A stretch of DNA of 35,533 nt, taken from the NCBI GenBank assembly GCA_944381055.1, contig CALWJQ010000026.1, positions 1 through 35,533 on the forward strand, in the 5' to 3' direction. Source of the stretch: an uncultured Clostridia bacterium (GTDB lineage: Bacteria > Bacillota > Clostridia > Oscillospirales > Butyricicoccaceae). The position numbers and the translations under genes are program-made. Each line of letters starts with the position of its first letter. Position 1 is the stretch's first letter. The notes below the pieces were generated by a model. The model worked only from the letters and a program-made list of their open reading frames with translations, did no database searches and was not told the origin of the DNA. This document shows, in pieces, positions 15,029 through 23,258 of the stretch.

Positions 15029-16177
15029 TCATCGCTGCCCGGGACGGTGCAGAACGCCGCGCGCCCACACCAGCTCCGGCCGCCGGTACATGACCGAAAT
15101 ATCTTCATCGGGGCGGCCGTCGACCAGAATGAGATCGGCGCACAAACCTTCCCGGACTTCGCCGGTGAGGCCGGTCAGCCCGGCAATTTCGGCGCTGTAT
15201 ACCGTTGCCTGTATCAAAAGATCGAGCGGATCCATGCCGCAGTATTCGTGTCTCATGCGGAATTCCAGGCCGGGCGTACGGTCGAGTTCTTCAATGGGGG
15301 AGTCGGTGCCAAAACCCAGGCGCAGCCCGGCGCGGTAAGCTGCGGCGATGTTTTTGGCATTGGCTTCGAGCAGCGGGGCGAGCAGACGCTTTTTCATTTC
15401 CGGCGTATAACTGGGCGTTGCCACCTCGTGCGACAGTACCGACAGCGTGGGCACCAGGTAGCTTTTGCCGGTTTTGAGCTTTTCGATGGACTCGGCGTCA
15501 ATGTACGAGCCGTGTTCGATGGATCGGACGCCGGCTTCAATGCACAGACGGATGGATACAAGGTCGTGGGCATGTACGGCAATGGGCTTGCCGTACAGCG
15601 CAGCGGCGCGTACGGCGGCGTGCATCTCTTCGGGCAGCAGGGGGGTGTACAGCTTGACAAAATCGGCGCCGCTGCCGATTTCTTCGCGCACGGCGCGGAT
15701 CATGCTGTCGCATCCCGAGACATAGCGCAGAAAATTATACGGGTCAGGTTCTGCGGGCCGGCTGACCGGGGAAAGGATGAGCCCGCCGCACAAAATGCGC
15801 GGTCCGGCAAACAGGCCGGCTTCAATAGCGCTGCGCACTGCGGCGGACACCCGGCGCGCGCTGCCCAGATCGCGGATGGTCGTAATTCCGTTGTCCAGGT
15901 ACAGCCGGGCGCTGAGGCAGGATTCGATAAAGATTTTGAAATCATCCAGGCGCAGCTCGCCGTTGTGGTAGGCCCAGTTGATGTGCATGTGCAGGTCAAA
16001 AAGACCGGGCATCAGCGTCTTCCCGCCGCAGTCCAGCCCGTCACTGCCCGGTGCGGACGCACTGGCAGGGGAAACGGCGGCAATTTTTTCGCCGTCGATC
16101 AAGACGTCGGCCAATCCGCTGTCCCACCCTCCGGACAGCGCCGGAATAAGCCGGCAGTTTCGCAGCAGCGTTTTCAT
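15029..16177 (-). CDS. Metal-dependent amidohydrolase (prolidase/imidazolonepropionase-like)
   Basis: 382 residues; GGAGGG stands six bases before the ATG. The superfamily metal ligands are all in place: His63-x-His65 (DLHMHI), Lys175 in ADFVKLYTP as the probable carboxylated bridging lysine, His202-x-His204 (VHAHD), His222 (EHG) and Asp292 (GTDS). This set matches the bacterial Xaa-Pro/Xaa-Arg dipeptidase-like amidohydrolases and imidazolonepropionase relatives, which hydrolyse dipeptides or N-acyl amino acids. The protein has no signal peptide. It is the first gene of the minus operon, facing the GntR regulator across a shared control region, so its substrate probably derives from the transporter cargo. 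Confidence 0.88.
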   Translation of the reverse strand: MKTLLRNCRLIPALSGGWDSGLADVLIDGEKIAAVSPASASAPGSDGLDCGGKTLMPGLFDLHMHINWAYHNGELRLDDFKIFIESCLSARLYLDNGITTIRDLGSARRVSAAVRSAIEAGLFAGPRILCGGLILSPVSRPAEPDPYNFLRYVSGCDSMIRAVREEIGSGADFVKLYTPLLPEEMHAAVRAAALYGKPIAVHAHDLVSIRLCIEAGVRSIEHGSYIDAESIEKLKTGKSYLVPTLSVLSHEVATPSYTPEMKKRLLAPLLEANAKNIAAAYRAGLRLGFGTDSPIEELDRTPGLEFRMRHEYCGMDPLDLLIQATVYSAEIAGLTGLTGEVREGLCADLILVDGRPDEDISVMYRRPELVWARGVLHRPGQR

Positions 16178-16194
16178 GAAAATCCCTCCGCTTG

Positions 16195-16227
16195 TTAGTA
16201 TACTAATAAAATGCTAATAAGAATACT
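16195..16227. promoter_or_regulatory. Putative GntR operator A (perfect palindrome plus shared motif)
   Basis: A perfect palindrome TTAGTATACTAA (16195-16206) abuts, on the minus strand, a 23-bp site at 16227-16205 beginning AGTATTCTTATTAGCAT. The site lies between the amidohydrolase promoter and its ribosome site, where a bound repressor would block transcription. Confidence 0.65.
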
Positions 16228-16230
16228 TTT

Positions 16231-16259
16231 ACCTTATCATGACGACGAGGCCTTGTCAA
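16231..16259 (-). promoter_or_regulatory. Promoter of the amidohydrolase-M14-deacylase operon
   Basis: Minus strand TTGACA (16259-16254), 17-bp spacer, TAAGGT (16236-16231). The -10 is weak, and the operator-like sequence starts just downstream at 16227. Confidence 0.6.
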
Positions 16260-16275
16260 GCTGATAAAAACAGCT

Positions 16276-16298
16276 GGTATACTTATTACCATCCTGAT
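16276..16298. promoter_or_regulatory. Putative GntR operator B
   Basis: GGTATACTTATTACCAT, then CCTGAT, matches the operator D sequence (read on the minus strand) at nearly every position. It lies between the two divergent promoters, upstream of both -35 boxes. Confidence 0.6.
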
Positions 16299-16313
16299 TT
16301 GCTTTAAAATTGC

Positions 16314-16342
16314 TTGACAAAAATACACAATACTGTGATAAT
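16314..16342 (+). promoter_or_regulatory. Sigma-A promoter of the GntR regulator gene
   Basis: TTGACA (16314-16319), 17-bp spacer, GATAAT (16337-16342). Operator C begins two bases after the -10, a typical autorepression layout. Confidence 0.8.
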
Positions 16343-16343
16343 A

Positions 16344-16365
16344 AGTATACTATTGGTATGCTGAT
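16344..16365. promoter_or_regulatory. Putative GntR operator C
   Basis: AGTATACTATTGGTATGCTGAT shares the AGTATwCT and CTrAT ends of the other sites but is one base shorter. It covers the expected transcription start of the regulator gene. Confidence 0.6.
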
Positions 16366-16385
16366 GAAAGGAAGTGATTCAGCGC

Positions 16386-17009
16386 ATGAGAGGAAAGGAT
16401 TTGTCCGAACGTATTTACAAGCTGATGAAAACCGACCTGATGCTGGGGCATTTGAAAAGTGATGAGATGTTCAACGAACAGACGCTGGCTGACCGGTATG
16501 GGTGCAGCCGCACACCGGTACGGGAAGCGGCCGGGCGTCTGGTCATCGAGGGGTATCTCAACAAATACCCCAGCAAGGGGTATATCATCCGTGTCCCCAG
16601 CGAGAACGAGGTTCGCGAGCTGCGGGAATGCCGTTATGTGCTTGAATGCAGCGTCATCGACAAGCTGACGGCCAACGCCAGCGACGAACAGATCCGCGCG
16701 CTGGGCTGCCTGCCTGCCGGCGACCCCGACGACGTGCTGTACAGCAATAACCTGCAATTCCATATGGAAATGGCGCGTCTGGCCGGCAATGAGCAAATGG
16801 CAGAAATGATAGAATCCCTGCTTTACCTGCTCGTGCGCCCGCTGGTGTCGTCGCGGTATTCCAGCTTTGGCGACTACGCCGGACGGGTGCAGGACAGCGG
16901 CGCGCCCCTCACACCCGAACATGCGGCAATTATCGACGCGCTGCTCGCACGCGACGCAGTGCGGGCAAAAGCTTTGCTGAAAGATGATATTTACCCGGCA
17001 AAATACTAA
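16386..17009 (+). CDS. GntR-family transcriptional regulator (FCD subfamily)
   Basis: 207 residues from ATG 16386; AAGGAAG lies eleven bases upstream, and the in-frame GTG four codons earlier abuts that site and is rejected. Residues 1-70 form the GntR winged helix (EQTLADRYGCSRTPVREAAGRL then a KGYIIR wing). The rest is a helical FCD effector domain, with FHMEMARLAGN and EHAAII carrying the usual metal-binding histidines. Such dimeric regulators release DNA when a small carboxylate or amino-acid-like ligand binds. Its position between the two operons and the repeated sites at all three promoters mark it as the local, self-regulating controller. The effector is unknown, perhaps a product of the peptides handled here. 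Confidence 0.93.
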   Translation: MRGKDLSERIYKLMKTDLMLGHLKSDEMFNEQTLADRYGCSRTPVREAAGRLVIEGYLNKYPSKGYIIRVPSENEVRELRECRYVLECSVIDKLTANASDEQIRALGCLPAGDPDDVLYSNNLQFHMEMARLAGNEQMAEMIESLLYLLVRPLVSSRYSSFGDYAGRVQDSGAPLTPEHAAIIDALLARDAVRAKALLKDDIYPAKY

Positions 17010-17020
17010 TGCAATCTATC

Positions 17021-17050
17021 AAAGAACCGGCCGCATAGGCCGGTTCTTTT
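17021..17050 (+). terminator. Intrinsic terminator after the GntR gene
   Basis: A perfect 12-bp stem AAAGAACCGGCC (17021-17032)/GGCCGGTTCTTT (17038-17049) with a five-base loop, running into T residues. It separates the regulator from the transporter operon, which has its own promoter. Confidence 0.92.
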
Positions 17051-17207
17051 GTTTTTATCATCATTTATTTTCGTGTTCCCGCCCCGCCGGGGCAGGAAGG
17101 ATAAGAACAATTTTGGCTTGAAAGCACAAACGGAAGCTGATTTATGCAGATTGTCTAAAAGAGAATGAGAGTATTTTTGCAATAGTATCAAAGATGTTGA
17201 AATCCTC

Positions 17208-17236
17208 TTGACTTAAAATACATAAAAATATATAAT
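17208..17236 (+). promoter_or_regulatory. Sigma-A promoter of the peptide transporter operon
   Basis: TTGACT (17208-17213), 17-bp AT-rich spacer, consensus TATAAT (17231-17236). The -10 is followed ten bases later by operator D. The stretch 17051-17207 holds no gene or other recognisable site. Confidence 0.85.
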
Positions 17237-17245
17237 GGGGACACT

Positions 17246-17268
17246 ATTAGTATGGTAATGAGAATACT
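17246..17268. promoter_or_regulatory. Putative GntR operator D
   Basis: ATTAGTAT (17246-17253) and ATACTAAT (17264-17271) form a perfect inverted repeat with a ten-base gap. Read on the minus strand the 23 bases match operator B closely and operator A partly (AGTATTCTyATTAsCAT). The site sits just downstream of the promoter and before the SBP ribosome site. Confidence 0.68.
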
Positions 17269-17293
17269 AATCAATGCGAAAGGAAGCGAAGAC

Positions 17294-18877
17294 ATGAAGA
17301 AACTGCTCGCGCTGCTGCTGGCAGCCATGATGATGACCGCTTTGTTCGCCGGCTGCAGCAACGGTGAAACAGAACAGACCGATACCCCGGACGCGCCTGG
17401 GACGACAGAACCCGAAGGTGACGGCGGCGACGATTCCGGCGGGGAAAATGCCGCCCGCGACGACGTCACTGTCTGGGGCAACATGATGATCGACAACTAT
17501 AACCCCATTGACTGGAGCTATGCCGCGCAGAACAACCTGTTTGAAAGCGTGTACAGCACGCTGGTCAAAATCAACTTCAAAGACGACGGCACGGCGGAGC
17601 TGGCGCCCGGCCTGGCGGAAACCTGGGAAACCGAGCAGGACGGTGCGGTCTGGGTTTTCCACCTCAATCCGGACGCCGTATTTACCAACGGCGAACCCGT
17701 GACGGCTGAAGACGTCAAGTTCAGCTTTGAATCGTATGCGCAGAGTGCGTTCAGCGCACCCAAAGTCGAAGGCGTCGTCAGCGTCGAAGCGCGCGACGAG
17801 CATACGGTCGCCATCAACACCGGCGAATACGACGCCCGTTCCCCGTGGAACTGGCACCAGGTTGCCATTGTCGAAGCGGATGCCTATCAGGCCGACGCCG
17901 AGGCCTATATGGACGAGCAGATCGGCAGCGGTCCCTACAAGCTTGAGAGCCTGGATGCGGCGACCGGCAATTACACGCTGGTGGCCAGCGACACGTTCTA
18001 CGGCGAAAAACCGGCCATCGGCACGGTCAATGTACGTGTTATTGCCGACCAGAACAGCGCCGTCATTGCCCTGCAAAACGGCGAGATCGACTACATGTAC
18101 ATGGCCGGCCTGCAATACGACCTCGTCAAGGACGACGAAAACCTCGAGACCCAACAGCAGCCGGGATATTACGGCGGCTGGCTGCTGCTCAACGCGAGTG
18201 TCGAGCCGCTGAATAACCAGTACCTGCGCCAGGCCATCGGCTACGCCATCGACTATGACGCCCAGGCCCAGATCGCCTATGGCGGCTATGTTGCAGACGG
18301 CAATTCCACGGTGATGTTCGGCACGCCGGTCGACCCGCTGCCCGAAGGGCTGAACATGTACAGCTATGACCCCGAAAAGGCCAAAGAGCTGGTCGCCCAG
18401 TCGGGCCTTGAGACCCCCATCGATATCGGCGATTTTTACGGCGGCAGCGGCGGCCGCGCAGAACTCATCCAGCAGAACCTCGCAGCGGTCGGCATTACCT
18501 GTCAGCCCGTCTCGCTTGAAAACTTCGCCATGCTCGAAGCTTACCAGAAGGGCAATTACAGCATCGGCCTGATGGGCGGTATCGGCGGCGGCTATATGAC
18601 GGCAGCCGATCAGCTCGCGTCATTGTACGGATCTGATTCCGCGGCCAACCTGCCCCATTACAGCAACCCCGAGGTCGACGATCTCATCATCACGCTCAAC
18701 AGGACGCAGGACAAAGCTGCCTATGATGCCCTTGTCGCTGAAATCCTGCAAATCGTCATTGACGATGCTTGCAGCTTTAACACAGGCACGGGCGCCTATT
18801 TCAGCGCCTATGCAAAGGGGCTTAAGGTTCCGACGGCTGACACCGGGCTGGTTCGTTTTGCCGAACTGTCCTGGTAA
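17294..18877 (+). CDS. Peptide ABC transporter substrate-binding lipoprotein (family 5)
   Basis: 527 residues from ATG 17294, with AAGGAAG seven bases upstream; the longer frame starting at 17252 would begin inside the operator. A lipoprotein signal peptide ends at FAG-Cys21, followed by an acidic Gly/Asp/Glu linker (residues 22-55) tethering the domain to the membrane. The SBP_bac_5 fold is shown by LAPGLAETWE, VFHLNPDAVFTNGEPVTAEDVKFSFE, GSGPYKLES and RQAIGYAID. Proteins of this class capture di- and oligopeptides, nickel or opines outside the cell. It is the first and probably most abundant product of the operon, with a terminator-like hairpin just downstream. Confidence 0.94.
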   Translation: MKKLLALLLAAMMMTALFAGCSNGETEQTDTPDAPGTTEPEGDGGDDSGGENAARDDVTVWGNMMIDNYNPIDWSYAAQNNLFESVYSTLVKINFKDDGTAELAPGLAETWETEQDGAVWVFHLNPDAVFTNGEPVTAEDVKFSFESYAQSAFSAPKVEGVVSVEARDEHTVAINTGEYDARSPWNWHQVAIVEADAYQADAEAYMDEQIGSGPYKLESLDAATGNYTLVASDTFYGEKPAIGTVNVRVIADQNSAVIALQNGEIDYMYMAGLQYDLVKDDENLETQQQPGYYGGWLLLNASVEPLNNQYLRQAIGYAIDYDAQAQIAYGGYVADGNSTVMFGTPVDPLPEGLNMYSYDPEKAKELVAQSGLETPIDIGDFYGGSGGRAELIQQNLAAVGITCQPVSLENFAMLEAYQKGNYSIGLMGGIGGGYMTAADQLASLYGSDSAANLPHYSNPEVDDLIITLNRTQDKAAYDALVAEILQIVIDDACSFNTGTGAYFSAYAKGLKVPTADTGLVRFAELSW

Positions 18878-18915
18878 ACGGACGGCGCACGCTTCACCCG
18901 CATGACGCTGTACAG

Positions 18916-18953
18916 GACGCCGCTGCCCGCTGACCGCGGCAGCGGCGTCTTTT
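18916..18953 (+). terminator. Intra-operon hairpin between SBP and permease genes
   Basis: A perfect 12-bp GC-rich stem, 18916-18927 with 18938-18949, with a ten-base loop, followed by TTTT. It lies between the SBP stop and the permease ribosome site with no new promoter visible, so it likely terminates part of the transcripts or protects the SBP mRNA end, keeping SBP in excess over permeases. Confidence 0.72.
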
Positions 18954-18969
18954 GGGAAAGGGGTATAAC

Positions 18970-19902
18970 ATGCTTCAGTACATCATCAAGCGGACGCTGA
19001 TGATTTTCCCCATCCTTCTGGGGGTCATCATCATCGTCTTCACCATCATCAACGTGGTGCCGGGCGACCCGGGACGCCGCATCCTAGGTGTCAGCGCCGA
19101 GCAAGAGGCCGTGGATCAGCTCAACCACGAACTCGGTGTCGACCGGCCGTTTTTTGTCCGGCTGTTTGATTATATCAAAAACATCGTCACACGGTTTGAC
19201 TTTGGCATCTCGTACCAGTCTATGAACCCTGTGGTTGAGACATTGCAGCTCAACTTTAAGTACACGTTTAAACTGGCGCTGCTCATGACCATCGGCTATG
19301 TGGCCATCGGCATCCCGCTGGGAGTTTTGTCGGCCGTCAAGCAGTATTCCTGGATCGACAACCTTACCCGTGTCACCAGCGTGACGCTGAGTGCGTTCCC
19401 CAGTTTCTGGTTTTACATGATGGCGATTATTTTCTTTTCGTTGCAGCTGGGGCTGTTCCCGTCGGGCGGCGTCGACTCGTGGCTGAACTACGTCCTGCCC
19501 ATCGGCTGCGCGTCCATCCTCAATTCGTCCAGCCTGCAGCGAATGACGCGTACGACCATGCTCGAAACCATCCGCCAGGACTATGTGCGCACGGCGCGGG
19601 CCAAAGGCTGCGCCAAAGTCAGCGTCGTGTGGAAGCACGCCTTCCTGAACGCGGCGCTGCCCATCATCAACAGCGTGGGCGTCGGCTTTGCCGGTATGCT
19701 GGGCGGCACGGTCATCTGCGAAAGCGTTTTCAACATGCCGGGGCTTGGCACGGTGATCATCAAGGCCATTAACGCAAAAGACGTTCCCCTTGTCATGGGG
19801 TGCACTGTGCTGCTGTCTACAATTTTCTGCCTGATGGTTTTGCTGATTGACATCATCAGTTCTCTGGTCGATCCCAGGGTCAAGGCCAAACTGGCAGGCT
19901 AA
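18970..19902 (+). CDS. Peptide ABC transporter permease, DppB/OppB type
   Basis: 310 residues from ATG 18970 (AAGGGG six bases upstream). The family N-terminus MLQYIIKRTLMIFPILLGV with the first helix and the INVVPGDP motif is followed by about five more helices. The EAA loop that docks on the ATPase is RTARAKGCAKVSVVWKHAFLNA near residue 205. It forms the heterodimeric membrane channel with the next gene product. Confidence 0.95.
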   Translation: MLQYIIKRTLMIFPILLGVIIIVFTIINVVPGDPGRRILGVSAEQEAVDQLNHELGVDRPFFVRLFDYIKNIVTRFDFGISYQSMNPVVETLQLNFKYTFKLALLMTIGYVAIGIPLGVLSAVKQYSWIDNLTRVTSVTLSAFPSFWFYMMAIIFFSLQLGLFPSGGVDSWLNYVLPIGCASILNSSSLQRMTRTTMLETIRQDYVRTARAKGCAKVSVVWKHAFLNAALPIINSVGVGFAGMLGGTVICESVFNMPGLGTVIIKAINAKDVPLVMGCTVLLSTIFCLMVLLIDIISSLVDPRVKAKLAG

Positions 19903-19915
19903 GGAGGGCGAAACC

Positions 19916-20794
19916 ATGACCAATCAGCATCCGGAAACCATCAAGTTCAAAAAAGTCAGCCAAAGCCGCGATATTCTGCGGCGGTTTCTCAAAAACCGGC
20001 CGGCGATCGGCGGCATGATCATTTTGTGCCTGCTGCTCATTTTGTTTATCGGCGGCTGTATTCTGATTCCTGAGCAGCGCTGCTACGACGTCAGCGGTAC
20101 GCCCTTTCAGGGGCCGAGCGCCGAACACTGGTTCGGCACAGATCATATCGGGCGCGACGTATTTGCCCGTGTTGTTCATGGATCCAAGATTTCCATGACC
20201 ATCGGCATCGGATCGACGGTCATTTCGGTGGCGTTGGGGTCGCTGATCGGCGCAGTGTGCGGCTATTTCGGCGGCCGGGTTGACAACATCATCATGCGTT
20301 TCTTCGACATTATCATGTGCATCCCGGGGATGCTGCTCATCATCGCCCTGGTGGCGGCGCTGGGCATCGGCGTCGGCAACCTGCTCATCGCCATGATCGT
20401 TTCCATGGTCCCGGGAACAGTGCGCTTTGTGCGTTCGACGGTGCTCAACCTGACTGATATGGAATACATCCAGTGCGCCAAGACCTACGGCACCGGCAAC
20501 TTCACCATCATCGTCCGGCACGTGCTGCCCAACGCGCTGGGTCCCATCATCATTCTGATGGCCAGCAACGTGGCGGCAGCCATTATGTCGGCAGCCAGCT
20601 TTTCCTTCTTGGGGTTCGGCGTCCAGCCGCCGACGCCTGAATGGGGGGCGATGGTCGCCGAATCCCGGCAGTACATGCGGCAGGCGCCGCACCTGACCAT
20701 TTTCCCCGGCCTGGCCATTGTCATTGCGGCCATGAGCATCAACCTGATCGGCGACGGGCTGCGCGACGCGCTTGATCCGCGCCTGAAGGACTGA
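19916..20794 (+). CDS. Peptide ABC transporter permease, DppC/OppC type
   Basis: 293 residues from ATG 19916 (AAGGAGGG upstream). The cytoplasmic N-terminus (about 35 residues) leads into helix 1, followed by the family sequence HWFGTDHIGRDVFARVVHGSKISM and about five further helices. The EAA loop is CAKTYGTGNFTIIVRHVLPNALGP, and GLRDALDPRLKD closes the protein as usual for DppC. It pairs with the DppB-type subunit and starts 13 bases after it. Confidence 0.95.
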   Translation: MTNQHPETIKFKKVSQSRDILRRFLKNRPAIGGMIILCLLLILFIGGCILIPEQRCYDVSGTPFQGPSAEHWFGTDHIGRDVFARVVHGSKISMTIGIGSTVISVALGSLIGAVCGYFGGRVDNIIMRFFDIIMCIPGMLLIIALVAALGIGVGNLLIAMIVSMVPGTVRFVRSTVLNLTDMEYIQCAKTYGTGNFTIIVRHVLPNALGPIIILMASNVAAAIMSAASFSFLGFGVQPPTPEWGAMVAESRQYMRQAPHLTIFPGLAIVIAAMSINLIGDGLRDALDPRLKD

Positions 20795-20803
20795 GGTGAA
20801 AGT

Positions 20804-21802
20804 ATGGCAGATAAAAAATTCGCTCTCGAAATCGAGGATCTTTATGTCGAGTACGTTTCTGACGAAACGGTCGTCAGGGCGGTCAACGGCGTCAGCTTCA
20901 AGCTGGAAAAAGGGAAAACCGTCGGGCTGGTCGGCGAAACGGGCGCCGGGAAAACGACGACGGCGCTGGCGGCTATGCGGCTTCTGCCTGATCGTGTGGG
21001 CAAAATGGCGGGCGGCAGCATCCGGCTGATGGGCGACGATATTCTCGCCTTGTCGGAAAAACAGATGAATATGGTGCGCGGCGAGCTCATTTCCATGATT
21101 TTTCAGGATCCGATGACGGCGCTCAACCCCATTATGACCGTGGGCAAGCAGATTGAAGAATCGCTCAAGCTGCACAATTCGGCGGGGCGCAGCCATGAAG
21201 AACTGAAAAAGCGCGTTGACGAAGTGCTTGAGTTGGTTGGCATCCCGGCGTCACGGCGCGACGAGTACCCCATGCAGTTTTCCGGCGGCATGAAGCAGCG
21301 CGTCGTCATCGCCATCGCGCTGGCGTGCAGCCCGGACATTCTGATTGCCGACGAGCCGACCACGGCGCTCGACGTCACCATTCAGGCGCAGGTGCTCGAA
21401 CTTATCAAACAGATGCAGCAGGACATGGGCATGTCCATGCTGATGATCACGCACGACCTGGGGATTGTGGTACGCAACTGCGACGAAGTCGGCATCATGT
21501 ACGCCGGGCAGCTCGTCGAATACGGCACGGTCGAACAGATCTTCAGCCCCGGGGCTCATCATCCGTACACCGAAGGGCTGTTTGGTTCCATTCCCAAGCT
21601 GCGCTCAGGGCAGAAACGTCTGGTCCCCATCGAGGGCCTGATGCCGGATCCGACCGATTTGCCGCAGGGATGCAAATTTTCGCCCCGCTGCCCGCATTGC
21701 AGCGAACGGTGCCGGCAGCAGGAACCGCCCGAAATCGAACGGGACGGCCACCGTCTCAAATGTTTTTTGTTCAGCGAGGAGGGAACGGCCAGTGACCAGT
21801 AA
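20804..21802 (+). CDS. Peptide ABC transporter ATPase, DppD/OppD type
   Basis: 332 residues. Walker A GETGAGKTT (near residue 45), Q-loop FQDPMTALNP, signature FSGGMKQR, Walker B ILIADEPTTALD and the H-loop MLMITHDLGIV are all intact. The C-terminal oligopeptide-transporter region has GCKFSPRCPHCSERC, a cysteine cluster resembling the Fe-S-binding motif reported for some DppD proteins. It energises import together with the following ATPase, whose GTG start overlaps this gene by 11 bases. Confidence 0.95.
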   Translation: MADKKFALEIEDLYVEYVSDETVVRAVNGVSFKLEKGKTVGLVGETGAGKTTTALAAMRLLPDRVGKMAGGSIRLMGDDILALSEKQMNMVRGELISMIFQDPMTALNPIMTVGKQIEESLKLHNSAGRSHEELKKRVDEVLELVGIPASRRDEYPMQFSGGMKQRVVIAIALACSPDILIADEPTTALDVTIQAQVLELIKQMQQDMGMSMLMITHDLGIVVRNCDEVGIMYAGQLVEYGTVEQIFSPGAHHPYTEGLFGSIPKLRSGQKRLVPIEGLMPDPTDLPQGCKFSPRCPHCSERCRQQEPPEIERDGHRLKCFLFSEEGTASDQ

Positions 21803-22757
21803 TCTTTCGGCGCCGCTCATTGAAACGCGGGATCTTAAAAAACACTTCAAGGTCAAAAAGGGGATGCTGCATGCCGTCGACGGCATTGACATGAAAATCA
21901 TGCCGGGCGAAACCTTTGGCGTCGTCGGTGAATCGGGATGCGGCAAGTCGACGCTGGGGCGCACGCTGATCCGCCTGTACGAGCCGACGGGCGGCGAGAT
22001 TTTATACAACGGCCGAAATCTCGCGGAGCTTCGGGGAGCAGAAAGCAAAAAGGTCCAGCTTGAAATGGCCATGATCTTTCAGGACCCGTACTCCAGCCTC
22101 AACCCCCGCATGTGCGTCGCCGATCTCATTGCCGACCCCATGCGCGTCAACGGCAAACACGGCGACGCAGGCAGCCGCTACCAGCGCGTCGCACAGCTGA
22201 TGGACACCGTCGGGCTGGCCAGGCGCGTCGCGGGGTCTTATCCGCACGAGCTGGACGGCGGACGGCGGCAGCGCATTGGTATTGCCCGTGCGCTGGCTCT
22301 GTCGCCCCGGTTCATTATCTGCGACGAGCCGGTGTCGGCGCTCGATGTGTCCATTCAGGCGCAGATCCTCAATCTTTTGATGGATTTGCAGGACGAAATG
22401 GGCCTGACATACCTGTTCATTACCCACGATCTGTCGGTTGTCGAACATATCAGCAAAAAAATCATGGTCACTTATCTGGGCAAATGCGTCGAAATGGGCG
22501 ACACGGATCAGATTTTCGACAACCCGCGCCACCCCTATACCAAAGCGCTGTTCAGCGCGCTGCCCGAACCGACGCTCGAAGCGCGCTATAAAAAACCGCA
22601 GCTTTTGACCGGCGAAGTCGCAAGCCCCGTCGATCCCAAACCAGGCTGCCGCTTTGCGCACCGCTGCCCGCACGCCACCGACAAATGCCGCGGGAGCGAC
22701 ATTCCCCTGCGTGAAATCGAGCCGGGCCATCTGGTCGCCTGCTGCCTGAATATGTAG
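21792..22757 (+). CDS. Peptide ABC transporter ATPase, DppF/OppF type
   Basis: 321 residues from GTG 21792, with GGAGGG eight bases upstream inside the previous gene. Walker A GESGCGKST, Q-loop FQDPYSSLNPR, Walker B FIICDEPVSALD and FITHDLSVVEH are canonical. The signature reads ELDGGRRQR rather than LSGGQ-x-QR; the Asp and Arg changes recur in DppF-like subunits of heterodimeric importers and suggest one of the two ATP sites is degenerate. The C-terminal GCRFAHRCPHATDKC cluster is typical. Confidence 0.94.
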   Translation: MTSNLSAPLIETRDLKKHFKVKKGMLHAVDGIDMKIMPGETFGVVGESGCGKSTLGRTLIRLYEPTGGEILYNGRNLAELRGAESKKVQLEMAMIFQDPYSSLNPRMCVADLIADPMRVNGKHGDAGSRYQRVAQLMDTVGLARRVAGSYPHELDGGRRQRIGIARALALSPRFIICDEPVSALDVSIQAQILNLLMDLQDEMGLTYLFITHDLSVVEHISKKIMVTYLGKCVEMGDTDQIFDNPRHPYTKALFSALPEPTLEARYKKPQLLTGEVASPVDPKPGCRFAHRCPHATDKCRGSDIPLREIEPGHLVACCLNM

Positions 22758-22772
22758 TGAAAGGAAGATTTT

Positions 22773-23243
22773 ATGTCTGTAATAGAAAAGAAACTGGAGT
22801 CGCTGGGCCTTATGCTGCCCGCGCCGCTCGGGCCGTCCCCGCTGGCCGAGCATGTTGTTGTTAAACGGGCAGGAGATCTGCTTTTTGTGGGCGGGATTGG
22901 GCCTATCAAAAATAAAATGCCGGCCGTTACGGGCCGGCTGGTTCGGGATATGAAGCACGAGGACGGTTACGAGGCAGCGCGTCTGGCGGCGCTCAACATG
23001 CTCAGCGTTATCAAAAGCGAGATCGGCGATCTCGACAGGGTCGCCGGGTTTGTCCGGCTGACCGGGTATGTGGCCAGCGACGGTGATTTTTACGATCAGC
23101 ATATGATTTTAAACGGCGCGTCCCACCTGTTCAACGAGGTTTTTGGCGAAAAGGGGAGCCATGTCTGCACCGCGGTCGGCGTCAACGTCCTGCCCTTTAA
23201 CGTGCCGGTCATCCTTGACGCCGTTGTGCAGGTTCTTTTGTGA
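22773..23243 (+). CDS. RidA/YjgF-family protein lacking the imine-deaminase arginine
   Basis: 156 residues; AAAGGAAG precedes the ATG. The trimer-forming chorismate-mutase-like fold is visible in LLFVGGIGP, the ARLAALNMLSVIKSEIGDLDRVAGFVRLTGYV segment and the C-terminal AVGVNVLPFNVPVILDAVVQV. Canonical RidA enzymes hydrolyse reactive enamine/imine intermediates from PLP enzymes using an arginine just before the R-S-C motif; here the matching segment reads S-H-V-C, so that arginine appears replaced by His. The protein therefore belongs to a divergent Rid subgroup whose reaction is not established. Co-transcription with the transporter suggests a role after peptide breakdown. Confidence 0.85.
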   Translation: MSVIEKKLESLGLMLPAPLGPSPLAEHVVVKRAGDLLFVGGIGPIKNKMPAVTGRLVRDMKHEDGYEAARLAALNMLSVIKSEIGDLDRVAGFVRLTGYVASDGDFYDQHMILNGASHLFNEVFGEKGSHVCTAVGVNVLPFNVPVILDAVVQVLL

Positions 23244-23258
23244 GAAAGGGGTGACGGC

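Noticed and set aside
15016..15108. N-terminal extension of the M14-like protein to ATG 15108
   Set aside because: It would overlap the amidohydrolase coding region by 80 bases, has no ribosome site, and the extension is Cys/Arg-rich out-of-frame sequence.
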